Shown: piece by piece, positions 48,405 to 57,427 of the stretch
Layout of the letters: every line of letters starts with the position of its first letter
How positions within the stretch are numbered: the first letter of the stretch is position 1
Assembly: GCF_001730315.1 (NCBI RefSeq)
Contig: NZ_MIKC01000041.1
Coordinates: 124,001 to 188,000, forward strand
Length of the DNA: 64,000 nucleotides
Direction of reading: 5' to 3'
Origin: Enterococcus ureilyticus
GTDB taxonomy: Bacteria; Bacillota; Bacilli; Lactobacillales; Enterococcaceae
Made by a program: the position numbers and the translations under genes
The notes under the pieces: generated by a model
The model's input: the letters and a program-made list of their open reading frames with translations, nothing else
Told to the model about the DNA's origin: nothing
Database searches by the model: none

Positions 48405-49844
48405 CTATTTGTTTTCTTTTTTTAGTTCTTTTATACAAGCTTCATAAAAAGCATCGTTATCTTTGATTTTCTGGCCAATTGCTATTTCGATTAGAGTTGC
48501 TGTTTCATTGTCTATCTCACCTGTAATTGGCAGTTCACTATTTTTTTGGACGGACTCGACTGCTAATTTCGTTTGTTCAGAAAATTCACTGCTTTGACCA
48601 TCGACCTCATAATCGAGTGCCTTTAATAAGGCATTGACATTTTTGACAACAGGAGAAGAATCTCCTTGTTTTAAAGTCTTATCTCTAGAAATTGGAGACA
48701 GGTATGCATAGTCAGGATAGTCGACTTTAATCGTTGGTTCTAGGCCTTTTTCATGGATCCATTCACCGTTTGGAGTTAGCCATTTTAAAACAGTTAATTT
48801 GATTTCACTTTTACCATTAAGATTTTTAACGGTTTGAACCGTTCCTTTACCAAATGTTTTCGTACCAATAATTGTTTTGTCTCCTGATTCCTTTAATGCT
48901 GCTGCGAAAATTTCCGAAGCACTGGCACTTCCTTCATCAACTAAGACGACCGTTGGTTCCGTGACTTTGAAGCCATTATCTAATTGAGTAGAGGCAACTT
49001 CTTCACTGGTATTGCCATTTTTATCTTCAAATTGGATGATTGGTTTGCCATCTTTAAGGAACATACTAGCCATTTGCTCAACTTGATCTAGTAGTCCGCC
49101 GGGATTTTGGCGTAAATCGATTACAAATGAAGTTGCCCCATCTTTTCTTAATGTTTTGATCGTTTTTTGAAGTTCTTTAAACGTATTTTCACCAAAAGAG
49201 GTAATTTTGATTGATCCAACTGAGGGATCTGTTTTGTCTAGCTCTCCTTTGACCGTTTCGATCGGAATTGTGTCACGAATTAGTTTTAATTCAAATGTTT
49301 CTTCCCCGCGGGCAATTGTCAAGCGGACCTCAGTTCCTTTTTTCCCTCGAATTTTACTGACGACTTGAGTAAGGGTTTTTCCTTGCGTTTCTTCATCATC
49401 GACTTTCAAAATTGTATCGTTGGTTTTCATACCTGCCTTAGCTGCTGGTGAACCTTCAATCGGTGCTTGTGCTACGGTGGGAAGATCATCTGTCATCGTC
49501 ATGGTAGCTCCGATTCCTTCGAAACTGCCAGCAAGACTTTGATCTAATTCGTCCGCTTCTGGTTCGTTTAAATAACTAGAATAAGGATCATCCAGCGCTT
49601 CGGTCATGCCTTTTAACGCTCCATCGACCAATTTTTTTTCATCGACTTTTCCTACATAATTATTGATGATTTCATTATATAGAGCATCGATCTTTTTTAA
49701 GTCCTCATTTTGAGTAGGACTATCCGCAAGCTGTTTTTTATATTGGTAGTCAAAATAAATGTAGCAGCTGCCGCCAGCTAAAAAGGCGACACAAATGATC
49801 GAAATAAGGTATTGGCGAAAAGGGACTTGTTGTTTATTTTTCAT
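48405..49844 (-). CDS. carboxy-terminal processing protease (S41, CtpA-like)
   Basis: Exported serine protease anchored by an N-terminal helix (about 12-30). PDZ domain at about 90-175 (GSPAAKAGMKTND), S41 catalytic core with Ser in GSASASEIFAAAL (about 320) and Lys in GTKTFGKGTVQT (about 345). A peptidoglycan-binding-like domain follows (about 405-465, VVKNVNALLKALDYEVDG). The open frame starts at 49895, but the ATG at 49844 behind AAAGAG yields a normal 479-aa lipid-free start MKNKQQVP. Likely acts on envelope proteins. Confidence 0.9.
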   Translation of the reverse strand: MKNKQQVPFRQYLISIICVAFLAGGSCYIYFDYQYKKQLADSPTQNEDLKKIDALYNEIINNYVGKVDEKKLVDGALKGMTEALDDPYSSYLNEPEADELDQSLAGSFEGIGATMTMTDDLPTVAQAPIEGSPAAKAGMKTNDTILKVDDEETQGKTLTQVVSKIRGKKGTEVRLTIARGEETFELKLIRDTIPIETVKGELDKTDPSVGSIKITSFGENTFKELQKTIKTLRKDGATSFVIDLRQNPGGLLDQVEQMASMFLKDGKPIIQFEDKNGNTSEEVASTQLDNGFKVTEPTVVLVDEGSASASEIFAAALKESGDKTIIGTKTFGKGTVQTVKNLNGKSEIKLTVLKWLTPNGEWIHEKGLEPTIKVDYPDYAYLSPISRDKTLKQGDSSPVVKNVNALLKALDYEVDGQSSEFSEQTKLAVESVQKNSELPITGEIDNETATLIEIAIGQKIKDNDAFYEACIKELKKENK

Positions 49845-49900
49845 AAGGTCATCTCTTTCTATAAAATTATCATTGCGTATTTTCCAGTTTACCACGAAAA

Positions 49901-49940
49901 AAAAAGAAGGAAAAGCTTTCTTCTCCTTTCCTTCTTTTTA
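49901..49940 (-). terminator. terminator of the lipase-ypmS-msrA-yozE unit
   Basis: AAAAAGAAGGAAA (49901-49913) pairs with TTTCCTTCTTTTT (49927-49939); it overlaps the yozE stop. Confidence 0.65.
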
Positions 49941-50156
49941 TTTATTGTTTTCTAGATATTTTTCCCAAATTTCGTCAAAAATATGCATGTTTGTCAAATA
50001 ATCTGCATTCATTTCTAAATAGCTCGATAATTCATGATAATCCTCAGATTGCTTAGGAAATTGAATATCTTTTGCTGCATCATTTGCGAATTGACTCTCT
50101 TCGGTTTTTCTAGGGGCTCTTAACGTCATTAAATAATGATAAAAGCTTCTTCTCAT
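49938..50156 (-). CDS. yozE: YozE family protein
   Basis: A 72-residue soluble protein of the DUF1250 family, predicted to fold as a SAM-like helical bundle. The family features SFYHYLMTLR (about 4), AKDIQFPKQ and DYHELSSYLEMN, then an IFDEIWEKYL C-terminal helix, are all present. It starts 4 bp after msrA. Function is unknown. B. subtilis carries yozE in a similar neighbourhood with ypmS and lipase-like ypmR. Confidence 0.88.
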   Translation of the reverse strand: MRRSFYHYLMTLRAPRKTEESQFANDAAKDIQFPKQSEDYHELSSYLEMNADYLTNMHIFDEIWEKYLENNK

Positions 50157-50160
50157 AGTT

Positions 50161-50670
50161 TCACCAATTCTCTTTTATAAAATTTGCTCGGTTTGCATGT
50201 GCGTCTTCATAACGTTCAGGATCTTTTTGATAAAAAGCTTGGTGATACTCTTCTGCTGGATAAAAAACAGTTGCAGGTTCAATGGTTGTGACAATAGGTT
50301 CACTGAATCGGCCGCTTTCTTGTAATTTTTGGCGACTCTTTTCAGCAATTTTTTTCTGCTGATCGTTCGAGTAAAAAATAACAGGACGATAGTTATCACC
50401 GCGATCCTCAAACTGACCTAATGCATCCGTTGGATCAGTCTGCTGCCAATAAATCTCGACTAATTTTTCATAGGGCATTACTGTTGGGTCGAACTCGATT
50501 TCAACCGCTTCTGTATGGCCTGTAGTGTGACTTAAGACTTGTTCATACGTAGGAGCGACAACATGGCCACCTGTGTAACCAGAAGTTATTGCGTGAATGC
50601 CAGGTTGTGTATCAAAGGGCTGGATCATACACCAAAAACAACCACCTGCAAATATTGCTTTTTCGCTCAA
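50161..50670 (-). CDS. msrA: peptide methionine-S-sulfoxide reductase A
   Basis: Repairs S-methionine sulfoxide in oxidised proteins. The catalytic Cys is Cys12 in the GGCFWCM motif (residues 10-16). Conserved GYTGG and [11 protein letters not shown] (about 50) also fit. 169 aa. No fused MsrB domain. Its start overlaps the ypmS stop by 4 bp (translational coupling). Extends the oxidative-stress repertoire seen with perR, nox and npr. Confidence 0.95.
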   Translation of the reverse strand: MSEKAIFAGGCFWCMIQPFDTQPGIHAITSGYTGGHVVAPTYEQVLSHTTGHTEAVEIEFDPTVMPYEKLVEIYWQQTDPTDALGQFEDRGDNYRPVIFYSNDQQKKIAEKSRQKLQESGRFSEPIVTTIEPATVFYPAEEYHQAFYQKDPERYEDAHANRANFIKENW

Positions 50671-51371
50671 TTTGATTCCTCCTCAGTGTCACTCTTGTTC
50701 GTTGCAGCATTGCTATCTTTTGGTAAATAAATGTTCATACGAATATCATCGTCTACTAGGTTGATTTTTTCTGCTCTTATGAATAGACCATTTTGCATTC
50801 TGAATTGATCCAAACGCAATAAAATAGTACTATCATCCGGATTTACTTCAACCCAACTAGGTAGCTTATAATCTCTTTGAACGAATTTTAGAATCTCTTT
50901 CATGGGCAGCCCTAAAGTTCCAATCGATAGGCTTTTCGCTTTTAGCTGCACATTGCCGTTATCCATGACGTAAGGATCAAAGTAAAGATAAAATTGAATG
51001 GGATGGCCTAAAACTTCAAATGTACCATTCAGCATCGCTTCATTTTCCAAATAGAATTTATAAGTGATATCTGATCCTTTTTGAAAATCAGCAAGATAAA
51101 AATCAATCAATGCATTGATCTGTTTTTTCTTTGATTGAATCGCGACAACAGGTGTTCCGTCTTTTTCTACTAGTTCCGGAACTGGTTTATAATTTGGCTC
51201 ACGAACTTGCGTAATCCTTACAAAAACAAATGTAATACTTCCAATAATAAAACCGACTAAAACGATGAAAGCTACTTTCCAACGGTTGACCTTATTTTTC
51301 ACTTCAGGTGTTTTTTTTCTGCGTTTGTTTATTTTTTGACCTTCTTTTTTTTCTTCTGATTCAGTTGTCAT
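50667..51371 (-). CDS. ypmS: YpmS family (DUF2140) membrane-anchored protein
   Basis: A 234-residue protein with a charged N-terminus, one membrane helix ([19 protein letters not shown], about 32-50) and an extracellular domain. The pattern [20 protein letters not shown] (split) and [17 protein letters not shown] is typical of DUF2140 proteins. The reading frame begins at a GTG (51380), but the ATG at 51371 is the better start. It lies between the SGNH hydrolase gene (ends 51377) and msrA. Function is unknown; the persistent pairing with the SGNH hydrolase suggests a joint envelope role. Confidence 0.85.
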   Translation of the reverse strand: MTTESEEKKEGQKINKRRKKTPEVKNKVNRWKVAFIVLVGFIIGSITFVFVRITQVREPNYKPVPELVEKDGTPVVAIQSKKKQINALIDFYLADFQKGSDITYKFYLENEAMLNGTFEVLGHPIQFYLYFDPYVMDNGNVQLKAKSLSIGTLGLPMKEILKFVQRDYKLPSWVEVNPDDSTILLRLDQFRMQNGLFIRAEKINLVDDDIRMNIYLPKDSNAATNKSDTEEESN

Positions 51372-51376
51372 TGACG

Positions 51377-52273
51377 TCACTCACTTCCTTTTTCGAGCCA
51401 TTTATCTTGTGTTTTTACTATCTCTTCACGAACAGTACTAGCCATGATTTGGTAGCCTAAGTTATTAGGGTGGAAATGGTCTTCTTCATATAAAGCATTA
51501 TTTTTGATATCATGTTCGCCACTTGATGTAGTAGCTGCAGCGGTATCTTCGCTACTAACGATCCCCACTTCATCACCAGCACCTTTATAAAGCAAATCAT
51601 TGATTGGAATAAAATAGGCATTCGAATCTGCATTAACTATTTCTTCTGTTCCCTCATTCCAATTGTCCACTATCTCCTGCATTTCAGTAATATCAGGAAA
51701 ATAAAGATAAAAAGGATTGTAGATACCTAGAACATAGATCGGTGCATCCGCATTATATTTTCGAATTTCTGTAAGTAACTTTTCTACTTCTTTTTGATAG
51801 TTTTTCAAAGGTTTTTTAAACGAATCCTTTGTCAGGCGGAAAACATCGCCCTTGATTACCTTCATTAAATCATTTCCGCCTACAGTCAATGTTATAATAT
51901 CGGCTGAGGCTAAACCTTCTTGAATTTCAGAGTTTTTTTTGATTCTTTTAAGAATTTGATCGCTGCGATCGCCGTTTTTACCGAAATTATCCGTTTGTAC
52001 CCCATTCAAATGATACTTTTCTTGTAAGTCTTTGGCAACTAATGGAACAAAACCTCCAGAATTGGTTAAATCACCGATGCCTTCAGTCAACGAATCACCA
52101 ATAGCTGCATAATGAATTACTTCTTTTTTGTCATTTTTTACGGTCTGCGCAGTTCCTGTACCTAAGATTGGCTTAGCTTTAGGAACTGCCACTAACAATA
52201 GCAAGAATACACCAATGATTGTGATAAAAAAAAGTGCATAACCTGACCAATTTTTTTGTAAAAATAGTTTCAT
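51377..52273 (-). CDS. SGNH/GDSL hydrolase (YpmR-like)
   Basis: Extracytoplasmic esterase fold. One N-terminal membrane helix or signal anchor (about 10-30). Block I is AAIGDSLTEGIGDL (Ser about 65), block III TVGGNDLMK (Gly/Asn about 135) and block V DHFHPNNLGYQ (Asp and His about 275). 298 aa. The frame opens at 52300, but the ATG at 52273 follows GGAAGGGA. First gene of the lipase-ypmS-msrA-yozE unit. Substrate is likely an acylated envelope component (inference). Confidence 0.88.
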   Translation of the reverse strand: MKLFLQKNWSGYALFFITIIGVFLLLLVAVPKAKPILGTGTAQTVKNDKKEVIHYAAIGDSLTEGIGDLTNSGGFVPLVAKDLQEKYHLNGVQTDNFGKNGDRSDQILKRIKKNSEIQEGLASADIITLTVGGNDLMKVIKGDVFRLTKDSFKKPLKNYQKEVEKLLTEIRKYNADAPIYVLGIYNPFYLYFPDITEMQEIVDNWNEGTEEIVNADSNAYFIPINDLLYKGAGDEVGIVSSEDTAAATTSSGEHDIKNNALYEEDHFHPNNLGYQIMASTVREEIVKTQDKWLEKGSE

Positions 52274-52398
52274 TGTATCCCTTCCTCTGTTGTAAATCAC
52301 GAAGCGTTTGATCCCTCAGAGAAAAAACAGGCCTTGGATTTTTTTATTCTAATTAAATTATCTCTATTTTGAGTCTATTTGTACAGTAAAATCTTATT

Positions 52399-52425
52399 AA
52401 AAAAAGCAGATCAGTTTGATCTGCT
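52399..52425 (-). terminator. degV terminator
   Basis: AGCAGATCA pairs with TGATCTGCT (3-nt loop), followed on the - strand by seven T. Confidence 0.85.
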
Positions 52426-52431
52426 CAAAAC

Positions 52432-53274
52432 TCAGTCTGTGTAGTACATGATAGCAAAAGCACTTTTGCCTGTATGAGTGGCAATTACTGGATTCGTGTG
52501 TAATACCGGGATATCCATCTCTGGAAATAGAGCTTGTAGACCTTCCTTAAATCCGTTGGCTAACTCTAAACCATCTGCATGAGAAATCCCGATTTGTCGT
52601 ACATTAGGCAAATTGCTCAATTCGTTTTTCAACTCCTCAAACCATTTGTTGAATGTTTTCAAGCCACGGCCTTTAGCAACGGGTATCAATTCTGTATGAT
52701 CAAAATCCATGACTACTTTCATATTGAAAATGCTAGATAAAAGCCCCGTTGTTCGGCTGATTCTGCCACCTTTAACTAGATTATCTAATGTGGAGATCCC
52801 AATGAATAGTTTTGTATTTTCTTTGACATGATTGATCTCAGCTAAAATTTCTGGAACACTTGCACCATTTTTCGCTAATTTAGCTGCTTGGATAACTTGA
52901 AAGGATAATCCTTGGTCCGTAAAATCACTGTCAATTACAGTAACATTAGCTGAACTAAGGTTTCCTGCTTGTCTTGCGGCTTCTACTGTACCACTTAAAC
53001 CTTTAGTCATGTGGATTGAAACGACTTCACTACCGTCAGCTCCCAAACGATCATAGAGCTCTACAAATTCACCGATTGGGGGTTGACTGGTTTTAGGTAA
53101 AGCTTTGGCTGTGCTCATCAGTTCCATAAAATGTTCGCCTTCTAAATGATCATCGTCAGCATATACTACACCATCGATCATCACAGATAAAGGCATCATT
53201 TGAATATCTAAATCATCGCGTACACTTTTCAGCATTGTGCAAGAAGAATCCGTCACAATTTTAACATTTGTCAT
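52432..53274 (-). CDS. degV: DegV family fatty-acid-binding protein
   Basis: Two-domain protein that binds one fatty acid and, in the FakB role, presents it to the FakA kinase. N-terminal VTDSSCTML, DDDHLEGEHF, SQPPIGEFVELYD, and the ligand-contacting HMTKGLSGTVEAAR (about 85) are conserved; RISRTTG (about 165) and HADGLELANG follow. 280 aa. RBS AAAGAGTGA. No fakA or other fak gene is in this window, so the ligand is inferred from the family. Confidence 0.9.
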   Translation of the reverse strand: MTNVKIVTDSSCTMLKSVRDDLDIQMMPLSVMIDGVVYADDDHLEGEHFMELMSTAKALPKTSQPPIGEFVELYDRLGADGSEVVSIHMTKGLSGTVEAARQAGNLSSANVTVIDSDFTDQGLSFQVIQAAKLAKNGASVPEILAEINHVKENTKLFIGISTLDNLVKGGRISRTTGLLSSIFNMKVVMDFDHTELIPVAKGRGLKTFNKWFEELKNELSNLPNVRQIGISHADGLELANGFKEGLQALFPEMDIPVLHTNPVIATHTGKSAFAIMYYTD

Positions 53275-53404
53275 AATTTTATCACTCTTTCTTTAAAAAC
53301 AACCTCAATTCGTGGTAAAATACTTTTGAGGCTTAAATGTCTATTTTTATTATAACAGACAAAGAATTATTTTTCACCAAATTAAAATGAAGGAAGTTGA
53401 TTTC

Positions 53405-54058
53405 TTGGAAAAAGCAAAATTCTCGAGAAAATATATGATTGTAAATGAGGTGCTCAATGCAGTGACACATGGGATCGGTGCTGGCTTAAGTATTGCAGGA
53501 TTAGTAATCTTGCTTGTCAAAGGTGCCCGCCTTGGTTCTGCTGTTCATGTCGTTTCTTATGCGATTTATGGATCAACTTTGATTCTCTTGTTTTTGTCTT
53601 CTACCTTATTTCATAGTTTGATTTTTACTAAGGCTAAGAAGGTTTTTCAAGTTTTTGATCATAGTTCGATTTTCTTATTGATTGCTGGAAGTTACACTCC
53701 ATTTTGCTTATTAAGCATCAAAGGTTGGCTTGGCTGGTTACTGTTTGTTCTTATTTGGGTCATGGCAATTAGTGGTGTGGTGTATAAATCATTAACACTA
53801 CATAAGCAAGAAACAGTAAAAAATGTTTCAACGGTTATTTATATTATCATGGGTTGGCTTTGTGTGATTGCTGCGAAACCTTTATATGATTCTTTGGGGC
53901 CTATCGGTATTGCCTTACTAGTTGCAGGTGGGGTCTCCTATACGTTAGGGGCTGCATTTTATAGTTTAAAAAGTGTTCGCTTTATGCACGTAGTTTGGCA
54001 TTTGTTCGTTATGCTGGGTGCGGGGTTCATGTTCTTTTCAATTTTATTTTATACTTAG
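53405..54058 (+). CDS. hemolysin III family membrane protein (PAQR-like)
   Basis: A seven-helix membrane protein of the hlyIII/PAQR family. The N-terminal EVLNAVTHGIGAGLSI and the later STLFHS, FDHSSIFLLIAGSYTP and HVVWHLFVM place conserved His, Ser, Asp metal-site residues. The ATG at 53387 has no RBS, while AAGGAAG right after it positions a TTG start at 53405 (217 aa, MEKAKFSRKY). Despite the name, these proteins act in lipid or zinc-dependent hydrolase functions rather than proven haemolysis. Confidence 0.88.
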   Translation: MEKAKFSRKYMIVNEVLNAVTHGIGAGLSIAGLVILLVKGARLGSAVHVVSYAIYGSTLILLFLSSTLFHSLIFTKAKKVFQVFDHSSIFLLIAGSYTPFCLLSIKGWLGWLLFVLIWVMAISGVVYKSLTLHKQETVKNVSTVIYIIMGWLCVIAAKPLYDSLGPIGIALLVAGGVSYTLGAAFYSLKSVRFMHVVWHLFVMLGAGFMFFSILFYT

Positions 54059-54092
54059 CTCGATGAGTAATTCTTTATTCTAAAGGGTTTTT

Positions 54093-54134
54093 AGTCCTTC
54101 TTTTTGATTCATCAAAAAAGAAGGACTTTTTTTG
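54093..54134 (+). terminator. terminator of the hlyIII gene
   Basis: AGTCCTTCTTTTTGAT pairs, with one bulged A, with the run ending AAGGACT, then seven T. Confidence 0.8.
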
Positions 54135-54144
54135 TATTTATCTC

Positions 54145-54173
54145 TTTACAAACCGAACAAACATTCGTATAAT
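54145..54173 (+). promoter_or_regulatory. promoter of the small membrane-protein gene
   Basis: TTTACA (54145-54150), exactly 17 nt, and a perfect TATAAT (54168-54173), about 45 nt before the start of the 66-residue gene. It is the best consensus promoter in the window. Confidence 0.75.
54154..54167 (+). promoter_or_regulatory. LexA-type box A over the spacer
   Basis: CGAACAAACATTCG differs from the Firmicute LexA consensus CGAACRNRYGTTY at one core base. It fills most of the spacer between -35 and -10. Confidence 0.6.
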
Positions 54174-54180
54174 AACTATA

Positions 54181-54194
54181 CAAACGTTTGTTCG
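54181..54194 (-). promoter_or_regulatory. LexA-type box B at the transcription start
   Basis: On the - strand the site is CGAACAAACGTTTG, a complete match to CGAACRNRYGTTY. It starts 8 bases after the -10, where transcription would begin. Together with box A it also forms a longer IR (CGAACAAAC...GTTTGTTCG), so a TetR-type operator is an alternative reading. Confidence 0.65.
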
Positions 54195-54218
54195 ATAAAA
54201 ATTATGAGGTGATCAAGA

Positions 54219-54419
54219 ATGAAAGCAGTTCGTCGTGGTGGGTTATTATTTGTTGTATTGATTATTGGTATTTTTTTAGGAACATTAGGATTACGATCCG
54301 CTTTACTTATTGTCAGCCCTCTGTTTATTATATGGTTTATGTTGTGGGATGAAAAAAGATACTCTCATACACGAAAAAAAAATGAACATCAACATTATGT
54401 ATATCGTAAGTACCCTTAG
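54219..54419 (+). CDS. 66-residue small membrane protein, candidate SOS-induced peptide
   Basis: A short protein with a basic N-terminus (MKAVRRGG), a first membrane helix (about 9-24, LLFVVLIIGIFLGTLG), the turn LRS, a second helix (about 28-43) and a hydrophilic, basic, His/Tyr-rich tail (about 44-66, DEKRYSHTRKKNEHQHYVYR). Predicted N-in and C-in. RBS GAGGTGAT is strong. Two LexA-like boxes cover its promoter, and a 21-bp terminator follows, so it is a stand-alone transcript. It is unlike YneA (one helix plus LysM) in sequence. I do not recognise the family. An SOS role is inferred from the boxes only. Confidence 0.8.
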   Translation: MKAVRRGGLLFVVLIIGIFLGTLGLRSALLIVSPLFIIWFMLWDEKRYSHTRKKNEHQHYVYRKYP

Positions 54420-54450
54420 ATTGAATCTTATATATTTTCCTTAACTAACT

Positions 54451-54497
54451 AAAAATGATCTTTACTTTAGATGACTCTAAAGTAAAGATCATTTTTT
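54451..54497. terminator. bidirectional terminator between the small gene and apt
   Basis: A perfect 21-bp stem (54451-54471 with 54476 onward) around a 4-nt loop, A5 before and T6 after; it touches the apt stop. Confidence 0.85.
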
Positions 54498-55008
54498 AAT
54501 ATTCCATCAAAGTCACGATTTCATAATCAGTAATTTTATCCCGACCATGTAAATCCATCAATTCAATCAAGAAAGCACATCCTACGACAATCCCGCCCAA
54601 TGACTCAATCAGTTCGATAGTCGCTTTAATCGTACCACCTGTTGCTAATAAATCATCACAAATCAAGACACGTTGACCTGGTTGAATTGCATCTTTGTGC
54701 AACGTTAATGTATCTGTTCCGTATTCTAAGTCATATGTTACTTCAATCGTTTCACGAGGGAGCTTTCCCTTTTTGCGGACTGGCGCAAAACCAACACCTA
54801 ATTCATATGCAACTGGACATCCAACAATAAATCCGCGTGCTTCTGGTCCTACAACCATATCGATTCTTTTTTCTTTTGCGTAATCTACAATTTGTTTTGT
54901 TGCTTCACGATAGGCTTCACCATTGGCCATCAACGGCGATATATCTCTGAAAATAACGCCTTTTTCTGGATAATCTGGAATACTAGCAATATAATTTTTT
55001 AAATCCAT
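54496..55008 (-). CDS. apt: adenine phosphoribosyltransferase
   Basis: Salvages adenine with PRPP to AMP. PRPP-binding motif [16 protein letters not shown] (about 117), adenine-site region [12 protein letters not shown] (about 52) and [20 protein letters not shown] (split, about 79) are typical. 170 aa. RecJ lies 3 bp upstream, so the two form an operon, as in other Firmicutes. Confidence 0.96.
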   Translation of the reverse strand: MDLKNYIASIPDYPEKGVIFRDISPLMANGEAYREATKQIVDYAKEKRIDMVVGPEARGFIVGCPVAYELGVGFAPVRKKGKLPRETIEVTYDLEYGTDTLTLHKDAIQPGQRVLICDDLLATGGTIKATIELIESLGGIVVGCAFLIELMDLHGRDKITDYEIVTLMEY

Positions 55009-55011
55009 CTT

Positions 55012-57324
55012 TTATACTTCCTCCTCTTGCCACAGCCATTGTTGTAATGTCTCACGATCGCTGTATAACAAAAACTCTTCTGTTTTGATTCTTTTTAAGC
55101 GAGTTTGATAGACCTTGCTTTCCGTCAAAGGATGATTTTCAGGACTCTCAACTTTTCTTAAAACACCGTTTTCTATTGTAACAAATCCTAGATCAAAAAA
55201 CACCTGAATCATAAATATTAATAATTTTTCTTGTATCTTGAGATGCTGTGCCACCACATTCAGCTTATAACGAACATCAACTTGCTCTTGTTGTCTGACG
55301 AATTTGTATAATTGTGCATATTGTTCTCTTGTTCCTGTTCCATTCAAATAAGCTTCTTCTTGGGAAATTGCCATCAGATAAACACGCTCTATTTTACCAC
55401 CTTGCGTAATTTGTTTTAATACATTAAGATCATCAGGACAATCCACAAAGACAAGTTGCTGAGGATTAGTACTCTTGATCATTGCTATAGCCTCATCAGC
55501 TTGGCTGACAAGCAATTGCTGACTAGCCGGATCATCGATCAATTTTTTGCTCTCAGAATTGAAGTAAACATATAATGTATTTGAAACAGGTATTTCTTTT
55601 TGGCGGCCATTTTTCCCTCTAAGGTCAAACAGCTGAACCCCATCAACTGAAAAATCAGTGACCATTAGCTGTGGCTTCTTGTTTCCATTCCATTCGTTGA
55701 TCGACAACTGACCAACAAGATTCGTCGTCCCTTGACCAAACTCGTCTACTTGATTGCCCATTTGAAAAGCAATAGCATCTAATCTAGTACTGCCTTGACT
55801 TAATTGAAATTTAAGATGACTTTTATCTGCGCCAATTTGCCGACTCTGTTCGATAGACACATTTTCAAATAGAAAATTGGGTACTGGATTATCTGTTCCA
55901 AAGGGAGCAAGAATTTTTAGTTGTTGAATAAACGTTAGTGTTGCTTCATCGACGTTCAGTGACTCATCAACGAGTAATTCTTGTCCTTGGGATAAGTCGA
56001 TTTGGTTTATTTCTAGATAATTTGCTAGATGTTTCTTCACTGTATCAAGATTTGCTACAGGGAGTGTCATCCCTGCCGCCATATGATGACCGCCAAAATG
56101 AATAAATTCTTCACGAATTTCACTTAACGCATTGAATAAATTCAAAGCTGAAACACTGCGTCCAGACCCTTTAGCTGATTCATTTTTTTCATCAATCGTC
56201 AATACGATCGTTGGTTTTCCAGTATCTTGCATGATTCTTCCAGCTACGATTCCAAGAACCCCTTCATGCCATCCTTGTTTTGCGACAATGTGGATTTGAT
56301 CAATCGGATCAATCAATTCGAACGCTTCTTTAGTAATTGTTGCAACAATCTCTTTCCGCTCATCATTTTGACTATTGATGAATGTTGCGATTCGTTCCGC
56401 TTCTTCTTCATCAAATGTTGTCATTAATTCAACACCTGGAGCGGCATCGCCTAATCTACCTAAAGCATTTAAGCGTGGTGCAATCGTAAAACCAATATTC
56501 TCTTCACTAATCGCTTCTTTTTTCAACTCAGATAAATGAATCAAAATATCCAATCCGATTCTTTCACCAGTTCGAATCATCTCCAATCCCATTTTTACAA
56601 GGACTCGATTTTCATCTGTCAATGAAACTAGATCCGCAATGGTTCCAATCGCAACTAAATCAAGAAATTCAGCAGGTAGTTCTCCCAATAAAGCAGTTGC
56701 GACTTTAAAGGCTACGCCAACGCCTGCCAATTCCCCAAAAGGATAGTGTCCTTTGGGATGTTTTGGATGAATGATCGAAAACGCGTTTGGTAGTTCTGGC
56801 GGTAATTCATGATGATCTGTAACTATGACATCAATGCCTTGTTCCATCGCATAATTAATAGCTTCATGACCTGCTACACCATTATCTACTGTGACAATCA
56901 ATTGAACCCCTTTTTCGATCTGCTCTTTAAACACCGCTAAATTTGGACCATAACCATGAATAAAGCGGTTAGGTAAAAAGTAGTCTACTTCTCCACCAAT
57001 CAACTCGATTGCTTCTTTCATCACAGTTGTACTCGTAATGCCATCAGCATCATAGTCACCGTAAATCAAGATTTTTTCGCCTTGCGCTACGGCATCTTGA
57101 ATTCTTGTTATGGTCTTTTCCATATCATACAGTAAAAAAGGGTCATAAAGATTTTCTACGGTTGGACGTAAAAATGTTTCTAAGGCCTCTGTTGATTGGA
57201 TATTGCGATGCCATAATAGTTGGCCTAGCAATGGATTTATTTGTTTTTGCGTTAGTATAGTTGAAAATTCTTCAGGCAACTCTGTTTTTTCACGCAATTG
57301 CCATGTATATTTTGCTTTTTTCAC
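55012..57324 (-). CDS. recJ: single-stranded-DNA-specific exonuclease RecJ
   Basis: 5'-3' exonuclease in recombination and repair. DHH domain with IYGDYDADGITST (about 76) and VTDHHELPPELP (about 155); DHHA1 with GSGRSVSALNLFNAL and HFGGHHMAAGMTL (about 400); the OB-fold and a C-terminal RecJ_C-like domain (about 570-770) follow. The frame opens at 57342, but GTG 57324 behind AGGAG (7-nt spacing) gives VKKAKYTWQL and 770 aa. No LexA box seen in its upstream region. Confidence 0.94.
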   Translation of the reverse strand: MKKAKYTWQLREKTELPEEFSTILTQKQINPLLGQLLWHRNIQSTEALETFLRPTVENLYDPFLLYDMEKTITRIQDAVAQGEKILIYGDYDADGITSTTVMKEAIELIGGEVDYFLPNRFIHGYGPNLAVFKEQIEKGVQLIVTVDNGVAGHEAINYAMEQGIDVIVTDHHELPPELPNAFSIIHPKHPKGHYPFGELAGVGVAFKVATALLGELPAEFLDLVAIGTIADLVSLTDENRVLVKMGLEMIRTGERIGLDILIHLSELKKEAISEENIGFTIAPRLNALGRLGDAAPGVELMTTFDEEEAERIATFINSQNDERKEIVATITKEAFELIDPIDQIHIVAKQGWHEGVLGIVAGRIMQDTGKPTIVLTIDEKNESAKGSGRSVSALNLFNALSEIREEFIHFGGHHMAAGMTLPVANLDTVKKHLANYLEINQIDLSQGQELLVDESLNVDEATLTFIQQLKILAPFGTDNPVPNFLFENVSIEQSRQIGADKSHLKFQLSQGSTRLDAIAFQMGNQVDEFGQGTTNLVGQLSINEWNGNKKPQLMVTDFSVDGVQLFDLRGKNGRQKEIPVSNTLYVYFNSESKKLIDDPASQQLLVSQADEAIAMIKSTNPQQLVFVDCPDDLNVLKQITQGGKIERVYLMAISQEEAYLNGTGTREQYAQLYKFVRQQEQVDVRYKLNVVAQHLKIQEKLLIFMIQVFFDLGFVTIENGVLRKVESPENHPLTESKVYQTRLKRIKTEEFLLYSDRETLQQWLWQEEEV

Positions 57325-57427
57325 GACGTCACTCCTAACCAAGTAATTATAGCAAATAGAATGAGAAAACTAAAGAAAGTATCTTAAAAGAGTTGTAAAT
57401 GAAAAGTCTTTGTTTGGATTTGAACAA

